From Actinobacteria bacterium OV320 (GTDB taxonomy: Bacteria; Actinomycetota; Actinomycetes; Streptomycetales; Streptomycetaceae), in contig LJCX01000023.1 of assembly GCA_001298545.1 (NCBI GenBank), positions 372,001-436,000 of the forward strand: DNA of 64,000 nt, written 5' to 3'. The notes under the pieces are model-generated. The model was not told where the DNA came from, searched no databases, and saw only the letters and a program-made list of their open reading frames with translations. Below, piece by piece: positions 1 to 8,350 of the stretch (the first letter of the stretch is position 1; the number at the start of each line of letters is the position of its first letter). Position numbers and translations under genes: made by a program.

Positions 1-540
1 GTCGGCGATCTGCAACAGGTCGGGGCCCGGCATCAGCTCTTCGCGGATGCGTTCCTCCAGCGAGCCGAGTAGCTCCCCCACGCGGTCGAACTCGTCCTCC
101 AGCTCGGCCGGTTCGCAGCCGAGGCTACGACAGGCGTCCACCACGGCGAGCGCGAGGTCGTGCCCGATGTGCGCGTTGATGCCCGCGAGCGCGAACTGCA
201 GCGGGCGTACGCCGGGATGGCGGCGGAACTGGAGCAGCGGCCGCCAGCAGGCCGGTGGCCGCCCGTCGGCCGGCCCGGGGTCCACCGCGTCCAGGTAGCG
301 CTTCGCGAAACGGACGTCCAGCGTGGTGGCGGCCCGTGCGTCCGGGAACCGGCCGGTGTCGATGCGCCGGTCGACCTCCTGGGTCACCGCGAGGTAGACG
401 CGGTTGAAGACCGCGACGCCGTCCCCGGGAGGCAGGGCCGCGTCGAGGGCGCGCATCCGGGCGAGCACGTCGTCGACACTTGTGCGGTCCGTGTCGAGGC
501 CTGTCCCGACGGGAGCGGTGAACTGTTCCAATTGCGGCAT
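1..540 (-). CDS. DUF5995 family protein, 3' end outside the window
   Basis: The first 180 codons are visible, starting MPQLEQFTAP at 540 and running off the left edge. The segment DDVLARMRALDAALPPGDG followed by VAVFNRVYLAVTQEV, and later QFALAGINAHIGHDLALAVV, match my memory of the DUF5995 family common in actinomycetes. Function is unknown. No signal peptide or membrane segment is visible, so it is probably cytoplasmic. It is divergent from the GH6 gene across about 100 bp. The family call rests on pattern memory, not a search. Confidence 0.75.
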   Translation of the reverse strand, partial: MPQLEQFTAPVGTGLDTDRTSVDDVLARMRALDAALPPGDGVAVFNRVYLAVTQEVDRRIDTGRFPDARAATTLDVRFAKRYLDAVDPGPADGRPPACWRPLLQFRRHPGVRPLQFALAGINAHIGHDLALAVVDACRSLGCEPAELEDEFDRVGELLGSLEERIREELMPGPDLLQIAD

Positions 541-640
541 GGGGGCAGGGTGACAGTCCTAGGCTGGCCCGCGTGTCGGCGGGCCCGACGCTTCCCCGGA
601 ACGGGGGAACGAGCCCGTCGCACGGGAGGGGAACAGCACG

Positions 641-1801
641 GTGCGAGGCGTACGTGAGCGACGGTCCGGACGGCGGACGGTCTTGGTCGCCGCCGCCTCG
701 GTGGTGGTGGCCCTGGGCACCGCGGCCGGGCTGCTGACCGCACTCGGCGACGGGGACGACGGCGACGACCCACACGGCACGGACCGGGCCCGTCCGAAGG
801 TGAGCGCGACGCTTCTGTCCCCCTCGGCCGCGAACCCGCCGTCCCCGTCCGCGTCCCCCTCGGCCTCCGCCCCGACCGCGCGGCCGACGCCCTCGCCCGG
901 CCGTACCGCGCGCAGGCCGGGGGCGGCCGCCGTGACCACGAGCCTGTACCGCCACCCCGAGTCCCAGGTCCTCGACTGGGTCCGGGCCCACCCGGCGGAT
1001 CCGCGCACCGCCGTCATCGAGTCCCGGATCGCGAGCCGGCCGGCGGCGGTGTGGTTCACCGAGTACGCCCCCGACGCCGTGACCTCGCGGGTCCGCGCGG
1101 TCACGGCGGGCGCCGCCGCCCAGGGCCGGGTGCCCGTCCTCGTGGCGTACGCGATCCCGGACCGCGACTGCGGCGGCGCCTCCGAGGGCGGGGCCCCCGA
1201 CCTCGACGCCTACGCGGGCTGGATCGACGCCTTCGCCGCCGGACTCGGCTCCGGCGAGGTCGTGGTCGTCCTGGAGCCCGACTCGATAGCCCAGACCGAC
1301 TGCCTCGACGAGGCCGGGCGGGCTGCCCGGTTCGCCGCGCTGGCCCGCGCGGGGCGCGTGCTGAAGGCGGCGAACCCGAAGGCGCGCGTCTACTACGACG
1401 CCGGTCACTCGGCCTGGAACGCCCCGGCCGAGCAGGCCGCACTGCTGAAACAGGCCGGTGCCGCCTCGGCCGCCTCCTCCGACGGGATCTTCAGCAACGT
1501 CTCCAACTTCCACCGCACGGCGGACGAGGCGGCCTACGACCGCCGGGTCCTGGACGCCCTGGGCGGCCCGCCCGGCCTGGGCGCCGTCATCGACACCAGC
1601 CGCAACGGCAACGGCGCGCCCACCGGCGGCGAGTGGTGCGACCCGGACGGCCGGAGCATCGGCCGGGCCCCCACCTTCCAAACCGGTCAGGCCCGGATCG
1701 ACGCCTACCTGTGGGTGAAACTGCCGGGGGAGTCGGACGGCTGCAAGGGGGCGGCCGGCGAGTTCAGCCCGTCGTACGCCTACGAACTGGCCTCGTCGTA
1801 G
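641..1801 (+). CDS. Secreted glycoside hydrolase family 6 (cellulase-type) protein
   Basis: Predicted extracellular or surface-anchored beta-1,4-glucanase of 386 aa. The N-terminus is basic (MRGVRERRSGRRT) followed by one hydrophobic segment (about residues 14-34), a signal peptide or anchor. A Ser/Pro/Ala-rich linker spans about 50-95 and the GH6 domain about 100-380. GH6 hallmarks are AYAIPDRDCGG (about 170-179), with the candidate acid Asp, and VVLEPDSIAQ (about 210-218), with the second conserved Asp. No carbohydrate-binding module is visible. The GTG start at 641 follows a GGGAGGGGA ribosome-binding site. The 3' end overlaps the convergent permease gene by 22 bp. Family call is firm; endo- versus exo-action cannot be told. 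Confidence 0.88.
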   Translation: MRGVRERRSGRRTVLVAAASVVVALGTAAGLLTALGDGDDGDDPHGTDRARPKVSATLLSPSAANPPSPSASPSASAPTARPTPSPGRTARRPGAAAVTTSLYRHPESQVLDWVRAHPADPRTAVIESRIASRPAAVWFTEYAPDAVTSRVRAVTAGAAAQGRVPVLVAYAIPDRDCGGASEGGAPDLDAYAGWIDAFAAGLGSGEVVVVLEPDSIAQTDCLDEAGRAARFAALARAGRVLKAANPKARVYYDAGHSAWNAPAEQAALLKQAGAASAASSDGIFSNVSNFHRTADEAAYDRRVLDALGGPPGLGAVIDTSRNGNGAPTGGEWCDPDGRSIGRAPTFQTGQARIDAYLWVKLPGESDGCKGAAGEFSPSYAYELASS

Positions 1802-3159
1802 CTGCTGGTGCCCTCGTCGAGCAGGGGACCCGGCGACTTGAGGTGGGCGGGCGCGAACGCGCGCAGTGCGTGGTAGCCCGTGATGACGACGACCGTGCCG
1901 AGCGCGATACCGCTCAGCGAGAAGGTGTCGGTGAACTCCAGCGTGACGTTGCCGACGCCGATGATGATGCCCGCCGCGGCCGGCACCAGGTTCAGCGGAT
2001 TGCGCAGGTCGACCCCGGCGTTGATCCAGATCTGCGCGCCGAGCAGGCCGATCATGCCGTAGAGGATGACGGTGATGCCGCCGAGAACCCCGCCGGGGAT
2101 CGCGGCGACGACCGCGCCGAACTTCGGGCACAGGCCGAACAGGAGCGCGAACCCGGCGGCGGCCCAGTAGGCGGCCGTCGAGTAGACCCGGGTCGCGGCC
2201 ATCACGCCGATGTTCTCGGAGTAGGTGGTGTTGGGCGGCCCGCCCACCGCCGTGGACAGCATCGAGCCGACGCCGTCGGCGGAGATCGCCGTACCGAGCC
2301 GGTCGTCCAGGTTGTCGCCGGTCATCTCACCGACCGCCTTGACGTGCCCCGCGTTCTCCGCGACCAGGGCGATGACGACGGGAAGTGCCACGAGGATCGC
2401 CGACCATTCGAAGGACGGGCCGTGGAAGGACGGCAGTCCGATCCAGTCGGCGTGACCGACCCCGGACAGGTCGAGCCGCCAGTGGTCGGTGACCTTGCCG
2501 CTGGCGTCGACGGAGTGGATCCGGCCGAAGATCCGGTCGAACGCCCACGAGATGCCGTACCCGAAGACGAGGCCGAGGAAGATCGCGATGCGGGACCAGA
2601 AACCGCGCAGGCAGACCACCGCCATCCCGGTGAACGCCATGACCAGCAGGGCCGTCCACTGGTCCTGCGGCCAGTAGGTGGTGGCGGTGACCGGGGCGAG
2701 GTTGAAGCCGATGAGCATCACGACCGCGCCCGTCACGATCGGCGGCATCGCGGCGTGGATGATCCGCGCCCCGAACCGCTGGACGGCCAGTCCGACGAGG
2801 AACAGGGCGACCCCGACGACGAACACCGCGCCGGTGACCGTGGCGCTCGTCCCGCCCTGCGCCCGGATGACCGCGGCCACGCCGACGAAGGACAGCGAGC
2901 AGCCGAGGTAACTGGGCACCCGGCCACGGGTCGCGAGCAGGAAGATCACGGTCGCGACGCCGGACATCATGATGGCGAGGTTGGGGTCGAGACCCATCAG
3001 GACGGGTGCGACGAAAGAGGCCCCGAACATCGCCACCACGTGCTGGGCGCCGAGTCCCACCGTGCGGGGCCAGGAGAGCCGCTCGTCGGGACGGACCACC
3101 GCGCCGGGCGCCGGGGTGCGTCCGTCGCCGTGCAGTTTCCAGCGGACGCCAAGATCCAT
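1780..3159 (-). CDS. NCS2 family uracil/xanthine-type nucleobase permease
   Basis: 459-aa integral membrane transporter with about 12-14 hydrophobic segments, probably importing uracil or xanthine by proton symport. Typical features are the N-terminal GLGAQHVVAMFGASFVAPVL block, then APVTATTYWPQDQ, and the conserved region VALVAENAGHVKAVGEMTG (the family's Glu in the QNxGxxxxT/AENxGH position). I chose MDLGVRWKLHGDG at 3159 because the hydrophilic leader upstream looks non-coding; an AGGAAAG motif lies upstream. It is convergent with the GH6 gene. The exact substrate is not readable from sequence. Confidence 0.87.
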   Translation of the reverse strand: MDLGVRWKLHGDGRTPAPGAVVRPDERLSWPRTVGLGAQHVVAMFGASFVAPVLMGLDPNLAIMMSGVATVIFLLATRGRVPSYLGCSLSFVGVAAVIRAQGGTSATVTGAVFVVGVALFLVGLAVQRFGARIIHAAMPPIVTGAVVMLIGFNLAPVTATTYWPQDQWTALLVMAFTGMAVVCLRGFWSRIAIFLGLVFGYGISWAFDRIFGRIHSVDASGKVTDHWRLDLSGVGHADWIGLPSFHGPSFEWSAILVALPVVIALVAENAGHVKAVGEMTGDNLDDRLGTAISADGVGSMLSTAVGGPPNTTYSENIGVMAATRVYSTAAYWAAAGFALLFGLCPKFGAVVAAIPGGVLGGITVILYGMIGLLGAQIWINAGVDLRNPLNLVPAAAGIIIGVGNVTLEFTDTFSLSGIALGTVVVITGYHALRAFAPAHLKSPGPLLDEGTSSYDEASS

Positions 3160-3301
3160 GGTGCGGGTTCGCTTTCCTGGGGGTGCGGGTGTCCGGACCA
3201 TTCTCACGTGAAACCGGAGGGTGAGCGACCGCTTAGCGACCCCGTACGATGAGGGTAGATTCCCCGTACACGCACCTCATACCCGCACAGGAGCCCCCGC
3301 C

Positions 3302-3760
3302 GTGACCGCCGAAGCCCCGAGCGCCCCCGCTGTGTCGTACGGCCGGCTCATGCCCGTCACCGTCCACTTCGACGACCTGGACGCACTGGGCATGCTGCAC
3401 AACGCCCGCTATCCGCTGCTCGTCGAGCGGGCCTGGACCGAGTTCTGGCAGGACAACGGGGTCCGCTTCGAGGGCGACTGGGCGAGCGCCGGGGATGCCT
3501 GCAACGTGGTCAAGGAACTGCTGATCGGCTACGAGGCCCCGGTCACCCGTACCGGCACGTACGCCGTCCACCTCTGGCTGGACCGGCTCGGTACCACGGG
3601 GCTGACCTACGGCTTCCGGTTCTGCTCGGCGGACGGAGCCACGACGTACGCGCGGGGCACCCGCGTCCTGGTGCGACTCGACGCGACCACGATGCGCCCC
3701 ACGCCGTGGAGCGACGCCTTCAGGGCCGGGGGCCGGGCACTGCTGCGGCCCGCGGACTGA
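3302..3760 (+). CDS. Hotdog-fold acyl-CoA thioesterase (4HBT/FadM-like)
   Basis: 152-aa protein with the 4-hydroxybenzoyl-CoA thioesterase pattern: VHFDDLDALGMLHNARYPLL near residue 20, with the catalytic-type Asp in the DLDALGMLHN motif, then ERAWTEFW. Members hydrolyse acyl-CoA thioesters in the cytoplasm; the acyl specificity is unknown. I placed the start at the GTG at 3302, preceded by AGGAGCCCC. An upstream extension is in frame but lacks family similarity. The last 41 bp overlap the convergent MFS gene, which supports both stops being tightly packed rather than misread. Confidence 0.8.
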   Translation: MTAEAPSAPAVSYGRLMPVTVHFDDLDALGMLHNARYPLLVERAWTEFWQDNGVRFEGDWASAGDACNVVKELLIGYEAPVTRTGTYAVHLWLDRLGTTGLTYGFRFCSADGATTYARGTRVLVRLDATTMRPTPWSDAFRAGGRALLRPAD

Positions 3761-4940
3761 CCTTCGCACCGGTCCGCTCGCCGCCCCGCAGCACTCCCGC
3801 GAACAGCACGAGCCCGCACGCCAGGACCGTCACCACGACGAAGGACACCACCAGGCTGGTCGCCTGCGCCACGCCGCCGATCAGGCTCGGGGCGATCAGC
3901 CCGGAGGTGTAGGTGATCGTCGCGACACCCGCGATGGCCTGGCTGGGGTTCGGCCCGCTGTGCCCGGCCGCCGCGAAGCACAGCGGTACGACGACCGCGA
4001 TGCCCAGCCCCATCAGCCCGAACCCGCCCATCGCCACCGCCGGGTGCCCCGCGACCACGATCAGCAGCCCGCCCAGCGCGGCGAGGACACCGCCCGCCCG
4101 GACGGTACGCACCGCGCCGAACCGGTTCACCACGGCGTCGCCCGCGATCCGGGCCACCGCCATCGTGAACATGAAGCCGGTCGTACAGGCGGCCGCCGCC
4201 CCGGCCGACGAGCCGAGCTGGTCGCGCAGGTAGACGGCCGACCAGTCCAGGCTGGCGCCCTCCGCGAACACCGCGCAGAAGCCGACCGCGCCGATGAGCA
4301 GCGCCGAACGGGGCGGCAGCGTGAACCGCGGGGGCGGCTCCTCGTCCTCGGCGGGCCGCAGATCCAGCACCCAGCGGCAGGCCAGCAGACCGAGCAGGGT
4401 GAGGACGGCCGCCGCCAGCACATGGTGCACGCGCGCGTCCGCACCGAGGTGCGCGGCGAGCGTTCCGCCCGCCGAACCGATCAGGGCGCCCGCGCTCCAC
4501 ATGCCGTGCAGTCCCGACATGATCGACTTGTCGAGCAGTCGCTCCACCTCGACGCCCAGGGCGTTCATCGCGACGTCGGCCATGCCCGCGCTCGCGCCGT
4601 ACGTGAACATCGCCAGGCAGAGCGTCAGCAGGTTCGGGGCGAGGGCGGGCAGTGTCAGCGACAGCGTCCACAGGGCGAGCAGTCCGCGCAGGGCCGCGCG
4701 GCTGCCGAAGCGATGGGTGATCGAGCCGGCCAGCGGCATCGCGCAGGCCGCGCCGAAGGCCGTGAAGGCGAGCGCGAAACCGAGCTGTCCGGTGGAGACG
4801 CCGGTGTGGTCCTGGATCCACGGCACGCGGGTGGCGAACGAACCGGTGACCGCTCCGTGCACGGCGAACACGGCCGCCACGGCGTACCGGGCGCGCCGCA
4901 CCTCCGACGGTGCGTGGATCACTTCATCCACTCCGCTCAT
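3720..4940 (-). CDS. MFS transporter
   Basis: 406-aa major facilitator with about 12 hydrophobic helices. It begins MSGVDEVIHAPSEVRRARYA, followed by VFAVHGAVTGSFATRVPWIQ. That first helix and the SGLHGMWSAGALIGSAGG motif resemble the fucose-permease/YfmO-like branch, often sugar- or drug-associated. It is divergent from a ROK regulator at 5075, and the 134-bp gap holds an inverted repeat, so the ROK protein probably controls it. The start at 4940 follows GGAGGGGACGGGAGA. The substrate is unknown; the ROK link hints at a sugar. Confidence 0.82.
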   Translation of the reverse strand: MSGVDEVIHAPSEVRRARYAVAAVFAVHGAVTGSFATRVPWIQDHTGVSTGQLGFALAFTAFGAACAMPLAGSITHRFGSRAALRGLLALWTLSLTLPALAPNLLTLCLAMFTYGASAGMADVAMNALGVEVERLLDKSIMSGLHGMWSAGALIGSAGGTLAAHLGADARVHHVLAAAVLTLLGLLACRWVLDLRPAEDEEPPPRFTLPPRSALLIGAVGFCAVFAEGASLDWSAVYLRDQLGSSAGAAAACTTGFMFTMAVARIAGDAVVNRFGAVRTVRAGGVLAALGGLLIVVAGHPAVAMGGFGLMGLGIAVVVPLCFAAAGHSGPNPSQAIAGVATITYTSGLIAPSLIGGVAQATSLVVSFVVVTVLACGLVLFAGVLRGGERTGAKVSPRAAAVPGPRP

Positions 4941-4991
4941 TCTCCCGTCCCCTCCGGATCCGCGCCGCGCCGTCGCGATGCCGTCGTAAAC

Positions 4992-5012
4992 TATCAGGAA
5001 CCCTGCCTGATA
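4992..5012. promoter_or_regulatory. Inverted-repeat operator candidate in the MFS/ROK gap
   Basis: TATCAGG (4992-4998) and CCTGATA (5006-5012) form a perfect 7-bp inverted repeat with a 7-bp spacer, in an AT-rich patch of an otherwise GC-rich gap. It lies between the divergent MFS gene (start 4940) and the ROK regulator (start 5075), a classical autoregulatory position. Binding by the ROK protein is inference. Confidence 0.55.
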
Positions 5013-5074
5013 AATAGACGCCGACGGTCGGCGGCAGCCGATCGGGTCCCCTCGGCCATGGGAGGATTCCCGCC

Positions 5075-6331
5075 ATGCCCGCATCTCCGAGCACCGCCCG
5101 GGCCATCAACGACCGGCTCGCCCTCCGCCTGCTCCAGCACGAAGGCCCGTTGACGGCAGGGCAGTTGAAGCAGCTCACCGGCCTGTCCCGCCCATCGGTC
5201 GCCGACCTCGTCGAACGCCTCACCGCCGCCGGTCTGATCGAAATGGTCGGGGAGGCGGGCGAGCAGCGCCGCGGGCCGAACGCCAAGCTCTACGGCATCG
5301 TCGCCGACCGCGCCCATCTGGCCGCGCTGGACGTACGCACCGAGGGGGTCACGGTGCTCGTCTCGGACCTGGTCGGCCGGGTGCTCGCCGAGGCCTCCGT
5401 GCCGATCGGCGGCGACACGGGCACCGGGACGGCCGTGGAACAGGCGGTCTCGCTGGTCGAGCGGGCGGCGAAGGAGGCCGAGGCCGTCGGGGCACCCCCG
5501 CGCGAGGGTCTGCGGACCTGGGGGCGGCTGCACACCCTCGGCATCGGCGCACCCGGGCTGATCGACCCCGTCACCGGTGAGCTGCGCGACTCCAGCGGCC
5601 TGCCCGAGTGGCACCGCCGACTGGTGGCCGCGCTGCAGGAACGCTTCCCGGCCGCGCACGCGCACGTCGAGAACGAGACCAACCTCGCCGCCCTGGCCGA
5701 ACAGCGCGAGGGCGCCGCCCGGGACCGCGACACCTTCGTGCTGCTGTGGCTCGGCCACGGCACCGGCGCGGCGGTCGTCCTGGACGGCGCGCTGCGCCGC
5801 GGCGCCTCCGGCGGCACCGGCGAGATCGGCTTCCTGCCGGTACCCGGCACCGGCGGCCTGCCCTCGGCGACGGACTGCGAGGGCGGCTTCCACTCGCTGG
5901 CCGGTTCGGCGGCGATCGCCGCCCTGGCGGGGGAGTACGGGCTGACGGCGCACGCGCGCTCCGACGAGCCGGTGGCGGCGGCGCTGGTGCGAGCGGCGGT
6001 GGACGCGCCGGACACCGGGGCCACCGCCGGTTTTCTCGACGCCCTGGCCGACCGGCTCGCCCTCGGCGCGGCCTCCGTCGTCGCCGTCCTCGACCCCGGC
6101 TGTGTGGTCCTCGGCGGAGAGGTCGGACAGGCCGGCGGGGAGGTGCTCGCGAGCCGGGTGGCACGGCGGCTCCGGCAGATGGCGCCGCTGCCCACGGAGG
6201 TGCGCGCCAGTGCCCTGGGCGGCGGCGTGGTGCTGCGCGGGGCACTGCTGACGGCCCGGGACGCCGCCCAGGAGGAGCTGTTCACAGCCGCGCCCAGGAC
6301 CGAGACGCACCAGGCCGTGTCCGCGACCTAG
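5075..6331 (+). CDS. ROK family transcriptional regulator
   Basis: 418-aa protein with an N-terminal winged helix-turn-helix (about 10-65, with the recognition-helix region QLTGLSRPSVADLVERLTAAG), then a sugar-kinase-like ROK domain (GIGAPGLIDPVTGEL, HVENETNLAALAEQ, WLGHGTGAAVVLDG). The usual ROK zinc motif (CGCxGC) is not evident; the equivalent stretch reads TDCEGGFHSL. So ligand sensing may differ from NagC-type members and kinase activity is unlikely. It probably represses the divergent MFS gene through the inverted repeat at 4992-5012. Its stop overlaps the stop of the following convergent gene by 4 bp. Confidence 0.87.
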   Translation: MPASPSTARAINDRLALRLLQHEGPLTAGQLKQLTGLSRPSVADLVERLTAAGLIEMVGEAGEQRRGPNAKLYGIVADRAHLAALDVRTEGVTVLVSDLVGRVLAEASVPIGGDTGTGTAVEQAVSLVERAAKEAEAVGAPPREGLRTWGRLHTLGIGAPGLIDPVTGELRDSSGLPEWHRRLVAALQERFPAAHAHVENETNLAALAEQREGAARDRDTFVLLWLGHGTGAAVVLDGALRRGASGGTGEIGFLPVPGTGGLPSATDCEGGFHSLAGSAAIAALAGEYGLTAHARSDEPVAAALVRAAVDAPDTGATAGFLDALADRLALGAASVVAVLDPGCVVLGGEVGQAGGEVLASRVARRLRQMAPLPTEVRASALGGGVVLRGALLTARDAAQEELFTAAPRTETHQAVSAT

Positions 6332-7089
6332 GACACGACCGGGGCCTGGCTGCGGATGCGCGTAGCCAGGTAGTCCTCGAAGGTGCCCTTGCCCACCGCC
6401 CGCTCCGGCGCCAGGTGGCCGCCCGCGCGAAAGCCCCGGTAGGCCGCGCCCCACAGCGGCACGTTCACCACAGCGCACCGTCGGCCGCTCGCCTTCAAGA
6501 ACGCGCGGGCCAGCGACTCGAGGGTGCGGACCTCGGGTCCGGCCATGTCGTCGACCCGACCGGCCGGCGCGCCCGTGGCCAGCTCCGCGAGCCGGTCGGC
6601 GACCTCGGCGACCTCCACCGGCTGGTCGCTCACCCCGGCCGGCAGCATCATCACCGGTACCTTGGCCAGCCCCTGGAAGAGCTGGACCAGCAGGTCGTGG
6701 AACTGGGTCGCCCGCAGCACCGTCCAGCCGAGCCCCGACTCCGCCAGCAGTTCCTCCACGGCGAGCTTGGCCTTGTAGTAGCCGAACGGCACCCGGTCGA
6801 CGCCGACGATCGAGATGTAGAGCAGGTGCGGCACCCCGGCCTGCCGCGCCGCGGCGATCAGGTTCGCGGCCGCCTGCACATCGTCTCCGCGCGGAGTGGT
6901 CGCGCAGTGCACGATCGTGTCCACGCCCGCGACGGCCGCGTCGAGTCCCGGCCCGCCCTCGCGCAGGTCGACGGCGTACGGCAGGGTGTGCCGGCTCAGC
7001 ACCCGCACCTCGTGCCCGTCCGAGCGCAGCCGTTCGGTGACGAGCCTGCCGAGGGTTCCCGTACCGCCGGTCACCAGGATCGTGGTCAT
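6328..7089 (-). CDS. NmrA-like NAD(P)-binding reductase (atypical SDR)
   Basis: 253-aa protein starting MTTILVTGGTGTLGRLV, with a TGGTGTLG dinucleotide-binding glycine motif in the first Rossmann strand. Later come GVDTIVHCATTPRG and HLLYISIVGVDRVPFGYYKAK, where the YYKAK stretch takes the place of the YxxxK of classical SDRs. This is typical of NmrA/ NAD(P)H-binding proteins acting as small-molecule reductases or redox sensors; the substrate is unknown. The start at 7089 has GGGGCTGAACGGT upstream. A chitinase-type promoter about 200 bp upstream points at this gene, although such promoters normally serve chitinases. Confidence 0.82.
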   Translation of the reverse strand: MTTILVTGGTGTLGRLVTERLRSDGHEVRVLSRHTLPYAVDLREGGPGLDAAVAGVDTIVHCATTPRGDDVQAAANLIAAARQAGVPHLLYISIVGVDRVPFGYYKAKLAVEELLAESGLGWTVLRATQFHDLLVQLFQGLAKVPVMMLPAGVSDQPVEVAEVADRLAELATGAPAGRVDDMAGPEVRTLESLARAFLKASGRRCAVVNVPLWGAAYRGFRAGGHLAPERAVGKGTFEDYLATRIRSQAPVVS

Positions 7090-7470
7090 ACCGTTCAGCC
7101 CCTTCGGACACCGGGCGCTCCCGGTCGGAACGCCCTCCGTCGGGTCAAGCTTGTCGGGGTCGGGCGCGGCTCGCATGTCCCGCAGTTCACGGCGGGCATC
7201 CGGCCCGCCGGAACGCGCGGCGATCGGCCGGGGCGAAGGGACCCGGCGGCGGGCAAGGGCCGTCGTCACCGCCGCCGGGCCGCACTCCGCCGACCCTAGA
7301 AAGGACTAGACCAGTACGTCAATAGGTATGGACCAATCCCGGTGCGAGTCCGGGAGGACCTCGAACCGGCCCGGACGCAAGCCGAAGTGACGACCTGTGA
7401 GCCACCCCACATCCTTCACCTGTATGGACGCCTACCCGGCGTGGCACACTGGCCCTGTAAACCAAAGCAG
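7090..7470. other. Gene-free interval with an orphan chitinase-type promoter
   Basis: 380 bp between the start of the NmrA-like gene and the FMN riboswitch. Apart from the leftward promoter at 7293-7337 it shows no convincing gene. Open frames on both strands here lack family similarity and ribosome-binding sites. A 60-codon N-terminal extension of the NmrA-like frame (to 7269) is open but looks like leader sequence. Confidence 0.5.
7293..7337 (-). promoter_or_regulatory. Chitinase-type promoter with DasR (dre)-like site, no chitinase downstream
   Basis: Read on the minus strand, this holds ATTGGTCCATACC (7337-7325), TTGACG as -35 (7322-7317), ACTGGTCTAGTCC (7315-7303) inside an 18-bp spacer, and TAGGGT as -10 (7298-7293). 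The two near-identical 13-mers are the direct repeats known from Streptomyces chitinase promoters. The second matches most of the DasR consensus ACTGGTCTAGACCAGT. The layout is identical to that of the real chitinase gene at 22065. Confidence 0.7.
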
Positions 7471-7595
7471 CGCACTCCGGGGTCGGTGAAAGTCCGAACC
7501 GGCGGTTACAGTCCGCGACCCGGTCGCTTCCAGCGACCGGTTGACCAGGTGAAATTCCTGGACCGACGGTTAAAGTCCGGATGGGAGGCAGTGCG
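7471..7595 (+). promoter_or_regulatory. FMN riboswitch (RFN element)
   Basis: The closing helix is CGCACT (7471-7476) with AGTGCG (7590-7595). Within it are the conserved RFN blocks GGTCGGTGAAAGTCCG, CCGGCGGTTACAGTCC, the arm CGGTCGC..GCGACCG, CAGGTGAAATTCCTG, and GACGGTTAAAGTCCGGATGG. It lies about 150 bp before ribE and senses flavin mononucleotide to shut down the rib operon. Downstream, an 18-bp perfect palindrome (ACTCGTCCG/CGGACGAGT, 7632-7649) is a candidate part of the expression platform. Whether control is at termination or translation cannot be settled here. Confidence 0.95.
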
Positions 7596-7744
7596 CGGCG
7601 GGCGGGCATTCGTGCGCGCCGCCGTATACGTACTCGTCCGCGGACGAGTCTGTCCGGCGTCGCCCCCGGTGTCGTTGCCCGTACCTGCTGTCGTCATCGA
7701 CAGGCCCCGGAGTCCGTGCCCGAAGAGGCAGGAGGACCCGGGAA

Positions 7745-8350
7745 GTGTTCACCGGAATCGTCGAAGAGCTGGGTGAGGTCACCGCCGTCGAGAATCTCGG
7801 CGACGCCTCCCGCTTCCGGCTGCGCGGCCCCGTCGTGACCGACGGCGCGAAGCACGGCGACTCCATCGCCGTGAACGGGGTCTGTCTCACCGTCGTCGAG
7901 CACGAGGGCGACGAGTTCACCGCCGACGTCATGGCGGAGACCCTGAACCGCTCCAGCCTCGGAGCACTCGGCGTCGGCTCCCGCGTCAACCTCGAACGCC
8001 CCACCGCCGTCGGCGACCGCCTCGGCGGGCACATCGTGCAGGGTCATGTCGACGGCACCGGCGCGGTGTTGGAGCGCAAGCCCTCCGAGAACTGGGAGAT
8101 CATCAAGATCTCCCTCCCCGTCGACCTCGCCCGGTACGTCGTGGAGAAGGGCTCGATCACCGTCGACGGCATCAGCCTCACGGTCGTCGAGGCCGGCCCC
8201 GACTTCTTCACCGTCAGCCTCATCCCCACCACCCTCGCCCTGACCACGCTCGGCCTCAAGCAGGCCGGCGACCCGGTCAACCTCGAGGTCGACATCGTCG
8301 CCAAGTACGTCGAGCGCCTGCTGACCACCACCCGGGGAGCGGCGCAGTGA
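7745..8350 (+). CDS. ribE: Riboflavin synthase alpha chain
   Basis: Cytoplasmic enzyme that dismutates two 6,7-dimethyl-8-ribityllumazine molecules to riboflavin, the last step of the pathway. At 201 aa it has the two internally homologous lumazine-binding domains. The first starts [12 protein letters not shown] and contains [13 protein letters not shown]; the second begins near residue 98 with [12 protein letters not shown] and carries [13 protein letters not shown]. The GTG start follows an AGGAGGACCCGGGAA site. It is the first gene of the rib operon, downstream of the FMN riboswitch, and its stop overlaps the ribM start (GTGA). Confidence 0.96.
   Translation: MFTGIVEELGEVTAVENLGDASRFRLRGPVVTDGAKHGDSIAVNGVCLTVVEHEGDEFTADVMAETLNRSSLGALGVGSRVNLERPTAVGDRLGGHIVQGHVDGTGAVLERKPSENWEIIKISLPVDLARYVVEKGSITVDGISLTVVEAGPDFFTVSLIPTTLALTTLGLKQAGDPVNLEVDIVAKYVERLLTTTRGAAQ

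Noticed and set aside
125..2131. Long open frame on the minus strand opposite the GH6 gene
   Set aside because: Arg/Gly-rich shadow frame caused by high GC; it overlaps two clear genes and has no family similarity.
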